Source of the DNA: an uncultured Collinsella sp.
Lineage (GTDB): Bacteria > Actinomycetota > Coriobacteriia > Coriobacteriales > Coriobacteriaceae
Length of the DNA stretch: 64,000 nucleotides
Assembly (NCBI GenBank): GCA_934668695.1
Contig: CAKUOD010000005.1
Span: 1-64,000, forward strand
Reading direction: 5' to 3'
In this document: piece by piece, positions 18,360 to 26,769 of the stretch
Position numbering within the stretch: position 1 is the stretch's first letter
How the letters are laid out: the number at the start of each line of letters is the position of its first letter
Position numbers and translations under genes: made by a program
The notes under the pieces: model-generated
What the model saw: only the letters and a program-made list of their open reading frames with translations
Told to the model about the DNA's origin: nothing
The model's database searches: none

Positions 18360-18496
18360 GTCCCCTTCCGCCGCAGGGCTTAGGTTATTGCTCCACGCGC
18401 AGTTCCGCACGAGCCGAAGAGCACTTAATGTGCTCTTCGTGCGAGCAGGACTGTTTGAGCATGGAGCAAAACCTAAGCCCTGCGGCGGAAGGGGAC
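18360..18496 (+). repeat. structured palindromic element, family A copy 1
   Basis: Outer arms of 35-36 nt (18360-18395 and 18462-18496), starting GTCCCCTTCCGCCGC, pair with a single 1-nt bulge. They enclose a 66-nt core containing AGTTCCGCACGAGCCG, AGAGCACTTAATGTGCTCT and GCAGGACTGT. The inner part folds as its own hairpin. The core is shared with elements at 24868 and 63591; the arms are not. Confidence 0.85.
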
Positions 18497-18504
18497 GGAC
18501 AAAC

Positions 18505-19041
18505 CTACTCCGTCTCGCCCGGTCGAGCGCCGCGGGCCAGGGCGTCCTGGTACTCCTTGACTGCCTTGATCCTCTGCATGGGCTTCAGTCGCTCGAACAT
18601 GGTGTTGCCGTGCAGGTGGTCGATCTCGTGCTGCAGGCACACGCAGAACAGATCGCCCGAGGCCTCATAACGAATCAGGTTGGCGTCCAGATCATACGCC
18701 TCGACGACGACATGGTCGGGACGCTCAATCTCGCAGCTAATCCCGGGGATAGACAGGCAGCCCTCGCTAAACGGCACCAAATGGTCACTCTGCTCAACAA
18801 TGACAGGGTTGATGAGCACGTACGGGTCGTAGTCGTTCTTGTCGCTGTAGTCGCAGTCGATGGTGACGAGCTGAATAAGCTCGCCGATCTGCGGAGCAGC
18901 CAGGCCGCAGCCGCCGTTCTCGAACATCATCTTCTTCATCTTCTCGGCAAGCGCCTCGATCGCCGGGGTGATCTCCTCGATGACGGCGCACTCCTGGCGC
19001 AAACGAGGGTCGGGCGACAGTACGATTCCGTTGGCTTCCAT
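18505..19041 (-). CDS. def: peptide deformylase
   Basis: A 178-residue metalloenzyme removing the N-formyl group from nascent proteins. All three motifs are present: GCGLAAPQI (motif 1), EGCLSIPG with the metal-binding Cys (motif 2), and QHEIDHLHG with two metal-binding His and the catalytic Glu (motif 3). An ATG at 19047 has AAAGG abutting it, so the ATG at 19041 (MEANGIV) is preferred. It follows priA by 18 nt and is probably co-transcribed with it. Confidence 0.95.
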   Translation of the reverse strand: MEANGIVLSPDPRLRQECAVIEEITPAIEALAEKMKKMMFENGGCGLAAPQIGELIQLVTIDCDYSDKNDYDPYVLINPVIVEQSDHLVPFSEGCLSIPGISCEIERPDHVVVEAYDLDANLIRYEASGDLFCVCLQHEIDHLHGNTMFERLKPMQRIKAVKEYQDALARGARPGETE

Positions 19042-19059
19042 GGCCATCCTTTCAGGTTG

Positions 19060-21513
19060 TTACATCAAATCATAGGCGTCGACGTCAACGCTCACGCTCA
19101 CGCCGCGCACGGAGCCCACCCCTTTGAGGCAGGCGTCGATATCATCAGAGACATGGTACCCCACGGGCGACTTCACAAGCAGATGGAAGCGGTAACGGTC
19201 CTTGGCTCTCTCGATTACACACGAAGCCGGGCCCAGCACCTGCGGCACGGCACTCCCTGCCCGCAAAAAATCGGGCGCGGCGGCATGCCAGCGACGCTTA
19301 AGAAGCTTTGCAATGCGCCCAATGTAGTCCTGCGCGTCATCCGCGTTCGCCGACCACACCAAAATGTTGACCAGGCGCACAAAGGGCGGATACAGCGCGT
19401 CGCGCCGCTGGTCAAGGTCGTAGTCGGTAAAGATAGAACGGTCGTGCTCGGCGACGGCGCGAATGACCGGATCCTCGGGCAGGTAGGTCTGGATGATCAC
19501 CTCACCGGGACGATCGCCGCGACCGGCACGGCCGGCGACCTGCTCCAGTAAATCGTAGGCGCGCTCCCCTGCTCTAAAATCGGGCAGCTTTAACGCAAAG
19601 TCTGCATTGACCACGCCCACAAGCGTGACCTCGGGAAAGTCGAGGCCCTTGGCAATCATCTGGGTGCCCAGCAGCACCGCGCAATCGGCGGCATCGAACT
19701 GCTCGAGCAGCTTTTTGTGCGCATCCTTGCCGCGCGTGGAATCGGCATCCATGCGGATGATGGCGACGTCCTCGGGCAGCATCTGGTGCAGTGCGTCCTC
19801 GATCTGCTGCGTGCCCAGACCCATTTTTGCAAGGTAGCGACTACCACATTTGGGGCAACGACTCGTGGGCGCGGGATACGGCTGCACGCGCCAGGAGGAT
19901 CCGCATGTGTGACATTGCAGCGTGTGCGTGCGCTCGTGATACGTAAGGGCGGTGGAGCAGTGGTTGCAGGTGGGGACGCAGCCGCACTCGCGGCACATCA
20001 GGAACGGCGCAAAGCCGCGGCGGTTATGCAGCAGCACGGCCTTCTCGCGCTGCTCTACAACGCGCTCCAGGCCTTCCATCAGCGGTTTAGAGAACATTGA
20101 GCGGCTGCCGTGCGAAAACTCGCGGCGCAGGTCGGCAATGCGAACCGTGGGCAGGACCGCGTGCCCCGGGCGTTCGGGCATCTCGACGCGCGTCCACGTG
20201 GCACCGCCGTACGTTCCGCGACGGCAGCGGTCGAGCGCTTCGGCAGAAGGCGTGGCCGAGCCCAGCACGAGTGGGCAGCGGTAGCGGCGCGCCATCTCGG
20301 CCGCCACCTCGCGAGCGTGGTAGCGCGGACTGGAGCCCTGCTTGTAACTAGTCTCGTGCTCCTCGTCGATGATGATGAGGCCCAAGTCGCTGAGCGGGCA
20401 AAAGAGCGCCGAGCGGGCGCCGACCACCACGCGGGCCGCACCGCTGGCGACCATATCCCACTGGTCGAGACGCTCGCCAGCAGAAAGACGCGAATGGAAA
20501 ACGGCCACCGTCTCGCCAAAGCGCGAGCGGAAGCGGCCGACGGTCTGGGCCGTCAGCGAGATCTCGGGCACCAGCACGCAGGCAGAGCGACCGGCTGCGA
20601 GCACGCGCTCGATGGCGGAGAGGTAAACCTCGGTTTTGCCGGAGCCGGTGACGCCGTCGACCAACACCACGTCGCCATGAGCGTCCAGACGGGCGCGCTC
20701 AATCTGCGCGAGTGACCGTTGCTGGCCGTTGGTAAGGGAGACCGGCGCCTTGCCGCTTGCCGAGGACAGCGTGGTCTGCTCGCTGCAGCCACGCCAGGCG
20801 CGGCGCTCCTCCACCACCACGACGCCGCGCTTTTCGAGCGCTTTGATGGTCGCCGACATGCTGTTATAGAGAAGATTGAGGTCGCGAGTCGTGACCGGGC
20901 CGCACTGCAGCGCCTCGATGAGCTGGCGCTGACGGACCGCGGTCTTGGGCGGCGTATAGTCAAAGCCTTCGGGCGTAAGCACCACCCAACGATTTTGGAT
21001 AGGCTTGACGGCGGGCCGTTCAACAGTCCACGCATCGTCGTCGCCCTTGACCACACGCGGGCTGCCGCCCGGGGGCAAAAACAGGCGCAGGCACTCGGAA
21101 AGCGTCGCGACATACTCGCGGCTCATCCAGCGTGCGATGCGGGCAGCCTCGGCGGTAAAGAGCGGTTTGCTGAGGATGGCCTCGATGGGTTTAATGCGCG
21201 CGGGGTCGAGGGCGTTGTTGCCCTGCAGGTCGCCCAGCTCAGGGGCAATGTCGACGACATAGCCCGCGGCGGCACGGTTACCAAAGTGAACCAGGACCGT
21301 GGATCCGATCTGTGCCTCGTTGGCAAGGGACTCAGGGATGCCGTAAGCAAACGGTTCCGACAGCGCACGGGTGGGGATGTCGAGGACCACGCTCGCGTAG
21401 GCGGCAGGGGGCTCGGGCGCAGGCTTAGACTGAGCCGAGGCAGCGGCAGGCTTGGGCTTCACCGGAGCTTCCTCCGGTTCCGGCGAACCAAACAGCGACA
21501 GTTGTTGAGCCAT
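19060..21513 (-). CDS. priA: primosomal replication restart helicase
   Basis: An 817-residue 3'-5' DNA helicase that reloads the replisome at stalled forks. A Pro/Ala-rich N-terminal extension (about residues 10-38) precedes the 3'-DNA-binding domain. Walker A is GVTGSGKTEVYL, and the DExH box is DEEHE. A zinc-binding insertion carries four CxxC pairs (CRECG, CNHC, CHTC, CPKC), followed by helicase motifs LLGTQMIAKGLDFPEV and EQVAGRAGRG. The family's usual length is about 730 residues; the surplus lies in the N-terminal extension and linkers. Confidence 0.95.
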   Translation of the reverse strand: MAQQLSLFGSPEPEEAPVKPKPAAASAQSKPAPEPPAAYASVVLDIPTRALSEPFAYGIPESLANEAQIGSTVLVHFGNRAAAGYVVDIAPELGDLQGNNALDPARIKPIEAILSKPLFTAEAARIARWMSREYVATLSECLRLFLPPGGSPRVVKGDDDAWTVERPAVKPIQNRWVVLTPEGFDYTPPKTAVRQRQLIEALQCGPVTTRDLNLLYNSMSATIKALEKRGVVVVEERRAWRGCSEQTTLSSASGKAPVSLTNGQQRSLAQIERARLDAHGDVVLVDGVTGSGKTEVYLSAIERVLAAGRSACVLVPEISLTAQTVGRFRSRFGETVAVFHSRLSAGERLDQWDMVASGAARVVVGARSALFCPLSDLGLIIIDEEHETSYKQGSSPRYHAREVAAEMARRYRCPLVLGSATPSAEALDRCRRGTYGGATWTRVEMPERPGHAVLPTVRIADLRREFSHGSRSMFSKPLMEGLERVVEQREKAVLLHNRRGFAPFLMCRECGCVPTCNHCSTALTYHERTHTLQCHTCGSSWRVQPYPAPTSRCPKCGSRYLAKMGLGTQQIEDALHQMLPEDVAIIRMDADSTRGKDAHKKLLEQFDAADCAVLLGTQMIAKGLDFPEVTLVGVVNADFALKLPDFRAGERAYDLLEQVAGRAGRGDRPGEVIIQTYLPEDPVIRAVAEHDRSIFTDYDLDQRRDALYPPFVRLVNILVWSANADDAQDYIGRIAKLLKRRWHAAAPDFLRAGSAVPQVLGPASCVIERAKDRYRFHLLVKSPVGYHVSDDIDACLKGVGSVRGVSVSVDVDAYDLM

Positions 21514-21545
21514 ACACCACCTCTAACGAACGGACCTGAAAGGGG

Positions 21546-21647
21546 TGGGACAAAATAATCAGTAGAGTTTGTCCCATGGCCGATACGAGTGTTGAGCTCG
21601 TTGCGTCACTCGAACATGGGACAAACACTACTGATTATTTTGTCCCA
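21546..21647. repeat. 33-bp inverted repeat between gltX and priA
   Basis: Arms at 21546-21578 and 21615-21647, starting TGGGACAAAATAATCAGTAG, match with one mismatch and flank a 36-nt loop that itself contains CGAGTG/CACTCG. It does not share the family A core. It lies upstream of priA, beyond the gltX terminator. Confidence 0.85.
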
Positions 21648-21667
21648 GCAACCCACTCATCGGTACA

Positions 21668-21700
21668 GAAACAAGAGCCCCGCTCGAGGGAACGGGGCTC
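21668..21700 (-). terminator. intrinsic terminator of gltX
   Basis: On the minus strand, GAGCCCCG, a 10-nt loop and CGGGGCTC are followed by TTGTTT, 24 nt after the gltX stop. Confidence 0.85.
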
Positions 21701-21723
21701 GGATACATGCGTTTGCGCGTCTA

Positions 21724-23199
21724 CTACAGCGCCATCGTGCGGGCGCGGTCGATGCGCGCCAGGCAGTCGTCGCGGCCGACGAGCGCCATGGTCTCGCCCA
21801 GCGGAGGGCTCACCATGTTGCCGCAGACGGCGACGCGCACGGCCTGGAACACCACGCGCTTCTTAAGGTCCATCTGCTCGGGCAGCGGCTCAAGCGCGGC
21901 GTCGATGGCCTCGACAGTCCACTTGTCCACGCCCTCGAGTGCGGCCTTGGCGGCATCCAGAATGGCGCCCATGCCTTCCTTAGCCAGGCCCTTGTTGACG
22001 GATTTCTCGTCATACTCGAGCGTCTCGGCCGTAGCGAAGATGGGAGCGGCGACGGTCACGGCGTCGGCCGGCATCTTGGTGCGCGGCTTGACGATGGCGG
22101 CAAGCGCGTCGATCCAGTCCTCGCCGTACTCGACGTTGCCCTCGATGAGACCCGCCTCGTGCAGCTCGGGGACCATGATCTCGTCGGCAAACTGGGCATC
22201 GGACATGCCGTTGATGTACTCGGCGTTGACCCAGTCGAGTTTCTTGGGGTCGAAGGTCGCCGGGTTCTTGGAGATGCGGTCGAGCGAGAACTTGCTGGCC
22301 AGGACATCGCGCGGGATGATTGTGGTCTCGCCGTCGAGCGACCAGCCGAGCAGCGCCAGATAGTTGACGAAGGCGTCGGACAGGTAACCGGCGTCGCGGT
22401 ACTCCTCCACCGAGGTGGCGCCATGGCGCTTGGAGAGCTTCTTGCCGTCGGCGCCCAGGATCATGGAGATGTGGGCGAACGTGGGCACGGGCGCGCCGAG
22501 GGCCTCGTAGACCATGACCTGACGCGGGGTGTTGGACAGGTGGTCGTCGCCGCGGATGACATGGGTGATCTTCATCATGGCGTCGTCAACGACGGTCGCA
22601 AAGTTGTACGTGGGCGTGCCATCGGAGCGGAAGATGACAAAGTCGTCGAGCTCCTTGGCGTCGAAGGTCACCTCGCCGTGGACGGCATCGTGGATGACGA
22701 CGTCGCCGCGGTCCTCGGGCACCTTGATGCGTAGGACGTAGGACTCGCCGGCCTCGATGCGACGGCGGGCCTCCTCGGGATCAAGATCGCGGCAACGGCG
22801 CTGATAGCCCTGGAAGGGGTCCTTGCGCTCCTGCGCGGCCTTGCGATCGGCGTCGAGCTGCTCCTTGGTGCAGAAGCAGGGATAGGCCTTGCCCTCGTCC
22901 CAAAGCTTCTGGGCGGCCTGCTTGTACAGGTCCAGGCGCTCGGTTTGGGCATAGGGGCCATAGTCGCCGCCCACCTCGGGACCCTCGTCCCAATCCAGGC
23001 CCAGCCAACGCATGGCGCGCAGGATGATCTGCGTATTCTCGTCGGTGGAACGGGTGGGATCGGTGTCGTCGATGCGCAGGATGAACGTGCCGCCGTTTGC
23101 GCGGGCGAAAGCCCAGTTATAGATAGCGGTGCGGGCGCCGCCGATGTGCAGTTTGCCCGTCGGTGAGGGTGCAAAGCGGACGCGAACGTCTGATGCCAT
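21724..23199 (-). CDS. gltX: glutamyl-tRNA synthetase
   Basis: A 491-residue class I synthetase charging tRNA-Glu. The HIGH motif is PSPTGKLHIGGART and the KMSKS motif is KLSKRHG. A CFC motif with further Cys in the zinc-binding region (YPCFCTKEQLD) is present. GAGGAGA precedes the ATG at 23199. The length and anticodon-binding C terminus are normal. It diverges from metK across a 220-bp promoter region that contains the minus-strand -10-like TATACT at 23240-23245. Three tRNA-Glu genes occur elsewhere in the window. Confidence 0.95.
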   Translation of the reverse strand: MASDVRVRFAPSPTGKLHIGGARTAIYNWAFARANGGTFILRIDDTDPTRSTDENTQIILRAMRWLGLDWDEGPEVGGDYGPYAQTERLDLYKQAAQKLWDEGKAYPCFCTKEQLDADRKAAQERKDPFQGYQRRCRDLDPEEARRRIEAGESYVLRIKVPEDRGDVVIHDAVHGEVTFDAKELDDFVIFRSDGTPTYNFATVVDDAMMKITHVIRGDDHLSNTPRQVMVYEALGAPVPTFAHISMILGADGKKLSKRHGATSVEEYRDAGYLSDAFVNYLALLGWSLDGETTIIPRDVLASKFSLDRISKNPATFDPKKLDWVNAEYINGMSDAQFADEIMVPELHEAGLIEGNVEYGEDWIDALAAIVKPRTKMPADAVTVAAPIFATAETLEYDEKSVNKGLAKEGMGAILDAAKAALEGVDKWTVEAIDAALEPLPEQMDLKKRVVFQAVRVAVCGNMVSPPLGETMALVGRDDCLARIDRARTMAL

Positions 23200-23419
23200 G
23201 GAAATCTCCTCGATTGCAGGATGGATGTCTAACCGCACCAGTATAAAGCAACAAAGCAACCTCCGCACAAAGGGCACCGACCCACTCATTGGGGACAGAC
23301 TTAAATGAGTAGGTGCGGAAAGGGTGTGAATGTTTGATTTACGCGCTATGATGTGCCCTTGCATAGAGAGCCCGTCGGAATGGTAACGGTCGCCGGGACA
23401 CGTTTTTGAAAGGACAATC

Positions 23420-24700
23420 ATGTCAGAAGAACTTCGTTCCATCCCACCCCAACACGGGTCCTTTGTTTTTACGTCGGAGTCGGTGACCGAAGGTCATCCC
23501 GATAAGATCGCTGACCAGATCAGCGACGCCGTCCTCGACGCAATCCTCGCCAAAGAAATAGAGCTCCAGGAGCAGGGCTACATCGCCCCCAACGGCGTGC
23601 CTGCCAACGTGGAGAACGTCCGCTGCGCCTGCGAGACCCTCGTGACCACCGGCACCGTCATCGTCGCCGGCGAGATTCGCACCCAGGCCTACGTCGACGT
23701 ACAGGAAATCGCCCGCGGCGTCATCCGCCGCATTGGCTACAACCGTGCCAAGTTCGGTTTTGACTGCGACACCTGCGGCGTTATGAGCCTCATCCACGAG
23801 CAGTCGCCCGATATCGCCCAGGGCGTCGACGAGTCCTTCGAGACCCAGACCGGCGCCACCACCGACCCGATTGACCTGATCGGCGCCGGCGACCAGGGCA
23901 TGATGTTCGGTTATGCCTCCAACGAAACCAAGACCCTCATGCCCATGCCGCACTACCTGGCGAGCCGCCTGGCCGAGCGCCTGGCAGCGGTGCGTCACGA
24001 CGGCACCCTGCCCTACCTGCGTCCCGACGGCAAGGCCCAGGTCACCGTGCGCTACGAGGAAGGCAAGCCCGTCGAGGTCACGACCATCGTCATCTCCACG
24101 CAGCACGCCGCCGAGATCGAGGACATGTGCAAGATCAAGGCCGACCTCATCGAGCACGTCATCACCCCGGTCATGGCCGCCGAGAACATGCCGTGGGACA
24201 ACGCGGACATCTACGTGAACCCCACCGGTCGCTTTGTCGTGGGCGGCCCCATGGGCGACACGGGCCTGACCGGCCGCAAGATCATCGTCGACACCTACGG
24301 CGGCTACGGCCGTCACGGCGGTGGCGCCTTTAGCGGCAAGGACTGCACCAAGGTCGACCGTTCCGCCGCGTATGCCGCGCGCTGGGTCGCCAAAAACGTG
24401 GTCGCCGCCGGTCTGGCCGACCGCTGCGAAGTCGAGCTTGCCTACGCCATCGGCGTTTCCAAGCCCCTCTCAATCATGGTCGACACCTTCGGTACTGCGC
24501 ATGTTGCCGAGGACAAGATCGTTGAAGCCGTAGAGAAGACCTTCGACCTGCGCCCGGGCGCAATCATCCGCGACCTGGACCTGCGTCGACCGATCTACGA
24601 GAAGACAGCAGCCTACGGCCACTTCGGCCGAGAAGACGCCGACTTCACCTGGGAGAAAACCGATCGAGTCGAAGAACTCAAAGCAGCCTGCGGGCTGTAA
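23420..24700 (+). CDS. metK: S-adenosylmethionine synthetase
   Basis: A 426-residue enzyme making SAM from ATP and methionine. The three-domain signature is intact: [20 protein letters not shown] at the N terminus, [12 protein letters not shown] (methionine adenosylation signature 1) and [19 protein letters not shown] (signature 2, phosphate-binding). AAAGGAC precedes the ATG. SAM supports the seven methylations of the corrin pathway encoded 9 kb away, although no regulatory link is visible. No SAM riboswitch is recognisable in the leader. Confidence 0.96.
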   Translation: MSEELRSIPPQHGSFVFTSESVTEGHPDKIADQISDAVLDAILAKEIELQEQGYIAPNGVPANVENVRCACETLVTTGTVIVAGEIRTQAYVDVQEIARGVIRRIGYNRAKFGFDCDTCGVMSLIHEQSPDIAQGVDESFETQTGATTDPIDLIGAGDQGMMFGYASNETKTLMPMPHYLASRLAERLAAVRHDGTLPYLRPDGKAQVTVRYEEGKPVEVTTIVISTQHAAEIEDMCKIKADLIEHVITPVMAAENMPWDNADIYVNPTGRFVVGGPMGDTGLTGRKIIVDTYGGYGRHGGGAFSGKDCTKVDRSAAYAARWVAKNVVAAGLADRCEVELAYAIGVSKPLSIMVDTFGTAHVAEDKIVEAVEKTFDLRPGAIIRDLDLRRPIYEKTAAYGHFGREDADFTWEKTDRVEELKAACGL

Positions 24701-24742
24701 TTGGGAACCACCAAGGTCACAACGCGCACACGCTTTCAAAAG

Positions 24743-24773
24743 AAGTACCGCCCCCAAGCGGTACTTCTTTTTT
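24743..24773 (+). terminator. intrinsic terminator of metK
   Basis: A 9-bp stem AAGTACCGC/GCGGTACTT with a 6-nt loop is followed by CTTTTTT. Confidence 0.9.
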
Positions 24774-24867
24774 ATTGATCCGGTAGTGAAGATGTTTCGA
24801 TATGAACCTACGCTGCGTCACTAGCTAATGAATTTTGCAGCACGGGCACTCCAACCATGTATCCTTA

Positions 24868-24987
24868 GTCCCGAGGGCGGGGCATAAGGTCGATCGCGAG
24901 TTCCGCACGAGCCGGAGAGCACTTAATGTGCTCTCCGTGCGAGCAGGACTGTCCGAGCAGGCGACCTTATGCCCCGCACCTCGGGAC
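24868..24987 (+). repeat. structured palindromic element, family A copy 2
   Basis: Outer arms of 25 and 26 nt (24868-24892, 24962-24987), starting GTCCCGAGGGCGGGG, pair with one 1-nt bulge. They enclose the family core: CGCGAGTTCCGCACGAGC, GAGAGCACTTAATGTGCTC and GCAGGACTGT. It ends 25 nt before the sdaA start. Together with the metK terminator it fills most of the 312-base metK-sdaA gap; the rest shows nothing convincing. Confidence 0.85.
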
Positions 24988-25012
24988 GACGGGATAGATT
25001 AAAGGAGCAGCC

Positions 25013-26620
25013 ATGGCAGGCAAGCCGCAAACATTAGCTACGACCTCGGCATTTGAGATCTTGGGGCCCGTCATGGTCGGCCCCAGCTCATCGCACACCG
25101 CCGGCGCCCTGCGCTGCGCCCAAGTTGCCGCCAGTCTGCTGGAAGGCCGCATCACCAAAGTCACCTTTGGCCTGTGGAACTCCTTCGCCCACACCTACCG
25201 CGGCCACGGCACCGACCGTGCGCTCGTCGCGGGCATCCTGGGCCTCGACACCGATGACGAGAACATCAAGCAGGCCTTCGACCTCGCACGCGAGCAGGGC
25301 CTCGACTATCACTTTGAAATTAAGGGCGACGACGCCTCCATCCATCCCAACACCGTCGACATCGACATGGTCGACGCCACGGGCGCCACGGCGCAGGTCC
25401 GTGGCGAGAGCCTGGGCGGCGGCAAGATGCGCATCAGCCGCATCAACGGCGTCGGCGTCGATATCTCGGGCATGTATTCCACGCTCTTCGTGGCGCACCA
25501 GGACGTCCCCGGCGTGCTCGCCGCGCTCACGAACTTACTCGCCTACGCACACGTGAACATCGCCTTCTGCCGCACCTACCGAACCGAGGTGGGCGGCCAG
25601 GCATACTCCGTCTTTGAGACCGATGGCGCCCCCGACGACACCGTCGTCCCCATGCTCCGCAAGCTCGACAATGTCGATTACGCGACCTTTATCGAGCTCC
25701 CCGGTTCTGCCTCGTCGCTCTCCCCCGGCGTCTCGGCAAAGGAAATCTTCGACGACGGCGAGCAGCTGCTCGATGCGTGCGAGGAACTGGGGCTTAACAT
25801 CGGCGCCGTCATGGCCGTGCGCGAGGCACGTCTGACCGGCGAGGCACACGCTATCGCCGCCATGCGCCGCGTACTCGACGTCATGCGCGAGGAGACCACG
25901 ACCCCCATCGTCAATCCGCAGCGATCGCTCGGCGGGCTTATCGGCGGCGAGGCTAAACTCGTCGATGCCACCGGCCGCAACGATTTGAGCACGAGCCTGA
26001 TGGGCAACGTTCAAACCGATGCCGTGGCCCGCGCGATGGCCGTGCTCGAGCGCTCCGCCACGATGGGAGTGATCGTCGCCGCTCCCACGGCAGGCTCCGC
26101 GGGTGTCGTGCCCGGCTGCGTGCTGGCGCTCGCCGATCACCTTCAGCTCGACGACGAGCAGGTCATGGACGCGCTCTACTGCGCAGCCGCCATCGGCCTC
26201 AACCTCACCACGAGCGCCTGCGTCGCCGGTGCCGAGGGCGGCTGCCAGGCTGAGGTAGGAAGTGCGGCCGCCATGGCGGCCGCCGCGCTGGTGCAGATGC
26301 TCGGCGGCACGCCCGGGCAGGCGCTCGACGCCAGTTCCATCGCGCTGAGTAACTTGCTGGGCCTCGTTTGTGACCCCGTCGGTGGCCTCGTGGAGGTGCC
26401 GTGCCAAAACCGCAATGCCATCGGCGTGGCCGCGGCATTTAGCTCGGCGCAGCTTGCACTTGCCGGTATCAAGAGCCTGGTGCCGTTTGACCAGATGGCG
26501 CACGTCATGCTCTCCGTGGGCCACGCGTTGCCGGCCACGCTGCGCGAGACGGCAAAGGGTGGCATCGCGCAGGCTCCGGCCGCACTTTCGGCCTGTGCAA
26601 AATGCGGTGTGTGCGGATAG
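25013..26620 (+). CDS. sdaA: single-chain iron-sulfur L-serine dehydratase
   Basis: Deaminates L-serine to pyruvate and ammonia using an oxygen-sensitive 4Fe-4S cluster. The 535-residue chain has the beta domain first (about 1-230: LGPVMVGPSSSHTAGALR and an ACT-like regulatory segment) and the alpha, catalytic domain after (about 245-535: NPQRSLGGLIGGEA, PTAGSAGVVPG, GAEGGCQAEVG, LVCDPVGGLVEVPCQNRN, CAKCGVCG). In Bacillus and many Firmicutes these are two proteins, SdaAB and SdaAA; here they are fused. AAAGGAGCAGCC precedes the ATG. The structured repeat immediately upstream may sit in its 5' leader. Confidence 0.92.
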   Translation: MAGKPQTLATTSAFEILGPVMVGPSSSHTAGALRCAQVAASLLEGRITKVTFGLWNSFAHTYRGHGTDRALVAGILGLDTDDENIKQAFDLAREQGLDYHFEIKGDDASIHPNTVDIDMVDATGATAQVRGESLGGGKMRISRINGVGVDISGMYSTLFVAHQDVPGVLAALTNLLAYAHVNIAFCRTYRTEVGGQAYSVFETDGAPDDTVVPMLRKLDNVDYATFIELPGSASSLSPGVSAKEIFDDGEQLLDACEELGLNIGAVMAVREARLTGEAHAIAAMRRVLDVMREETTTPIVNPQRSLGGLIGGEAKLVDATGRNDLSTSLMGNVQTDAVARAMAVLERSATMGVIVAAPTAGSAGVVPGCVLALADHLQLDDEQVMDALYCAAAIGLNLTTSACVAGAEGGCQAEVGSAAAMAAAALVQMLGGTPGQALDASSIALSNLLGLVCDPVGGLVEVPCQNRNAIGVAAAFSSAQLALAGIKSLVPFDQMAHVMLSVGHALPATLRETAKGGIAQAPAALSACAKCGVCG

Positions 26621-26638
26621 CGACAAAGAAAGACTCGA

Positions 26639-26666
26639 AGGTGGGACAAATGTCCCACCTCTTTTG
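26639..26666 (+). terminator. intrinsic terminator of sdaA
   Basis: The palindrome AGGTGGGACA/TGTCCCACCT is followed by CTTTTG, 18 nt after the stop. Confidence 0.85.
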
Positions 26667-26706
26667 AATGCCACCGTTTCCATACCACAAACAACTGGGT
26701 AATCGC

Positions 26707-26712
26707 TATAAT
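26707..26712 (+). promoter_or_regulatory. probable -10 box for the L,D-transpeptidase gene
   Basis: A consensus TATAAT lies 58 nt before the start codon. No good -35 is seen at 16-18 nt. Confidence 0.45.
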
Positions 26713-26769
26713 GCAAGCCCAGTAAAAACACGATGAGCCGCAAGGCGAAATTCGAAGGATATGCATACG

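Larger units (their letters stand above)
18143..18504. other. def-fmt intergenic region
   Basis: 362 bases without a gene. It holds a minus-strand terminator (18258-18284) and a structured palindromic element (18360-18496) that begins 9 nt beyond the def stop. The remaining A-rich stretch at 18150-18260 probably contains the fmt promoter, but no convincing hexamers are seen. Confidence 0.55.

Noticed and set aside
18360..18496. Treating the family A elements as plain bidirectional terminators
   Set aside because: A separate terminator with T-tract already exists for def, the elements lack T-tracts, and copy 2 sits between the metK terminator and the sdaA start codon.
23220..23420. A SAM riboswitch before metK
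   Set aside because: The leader has an inverted CACTCATT/AATGAGT stretch but none of the conserved SAM-I or SAM-II blocks.
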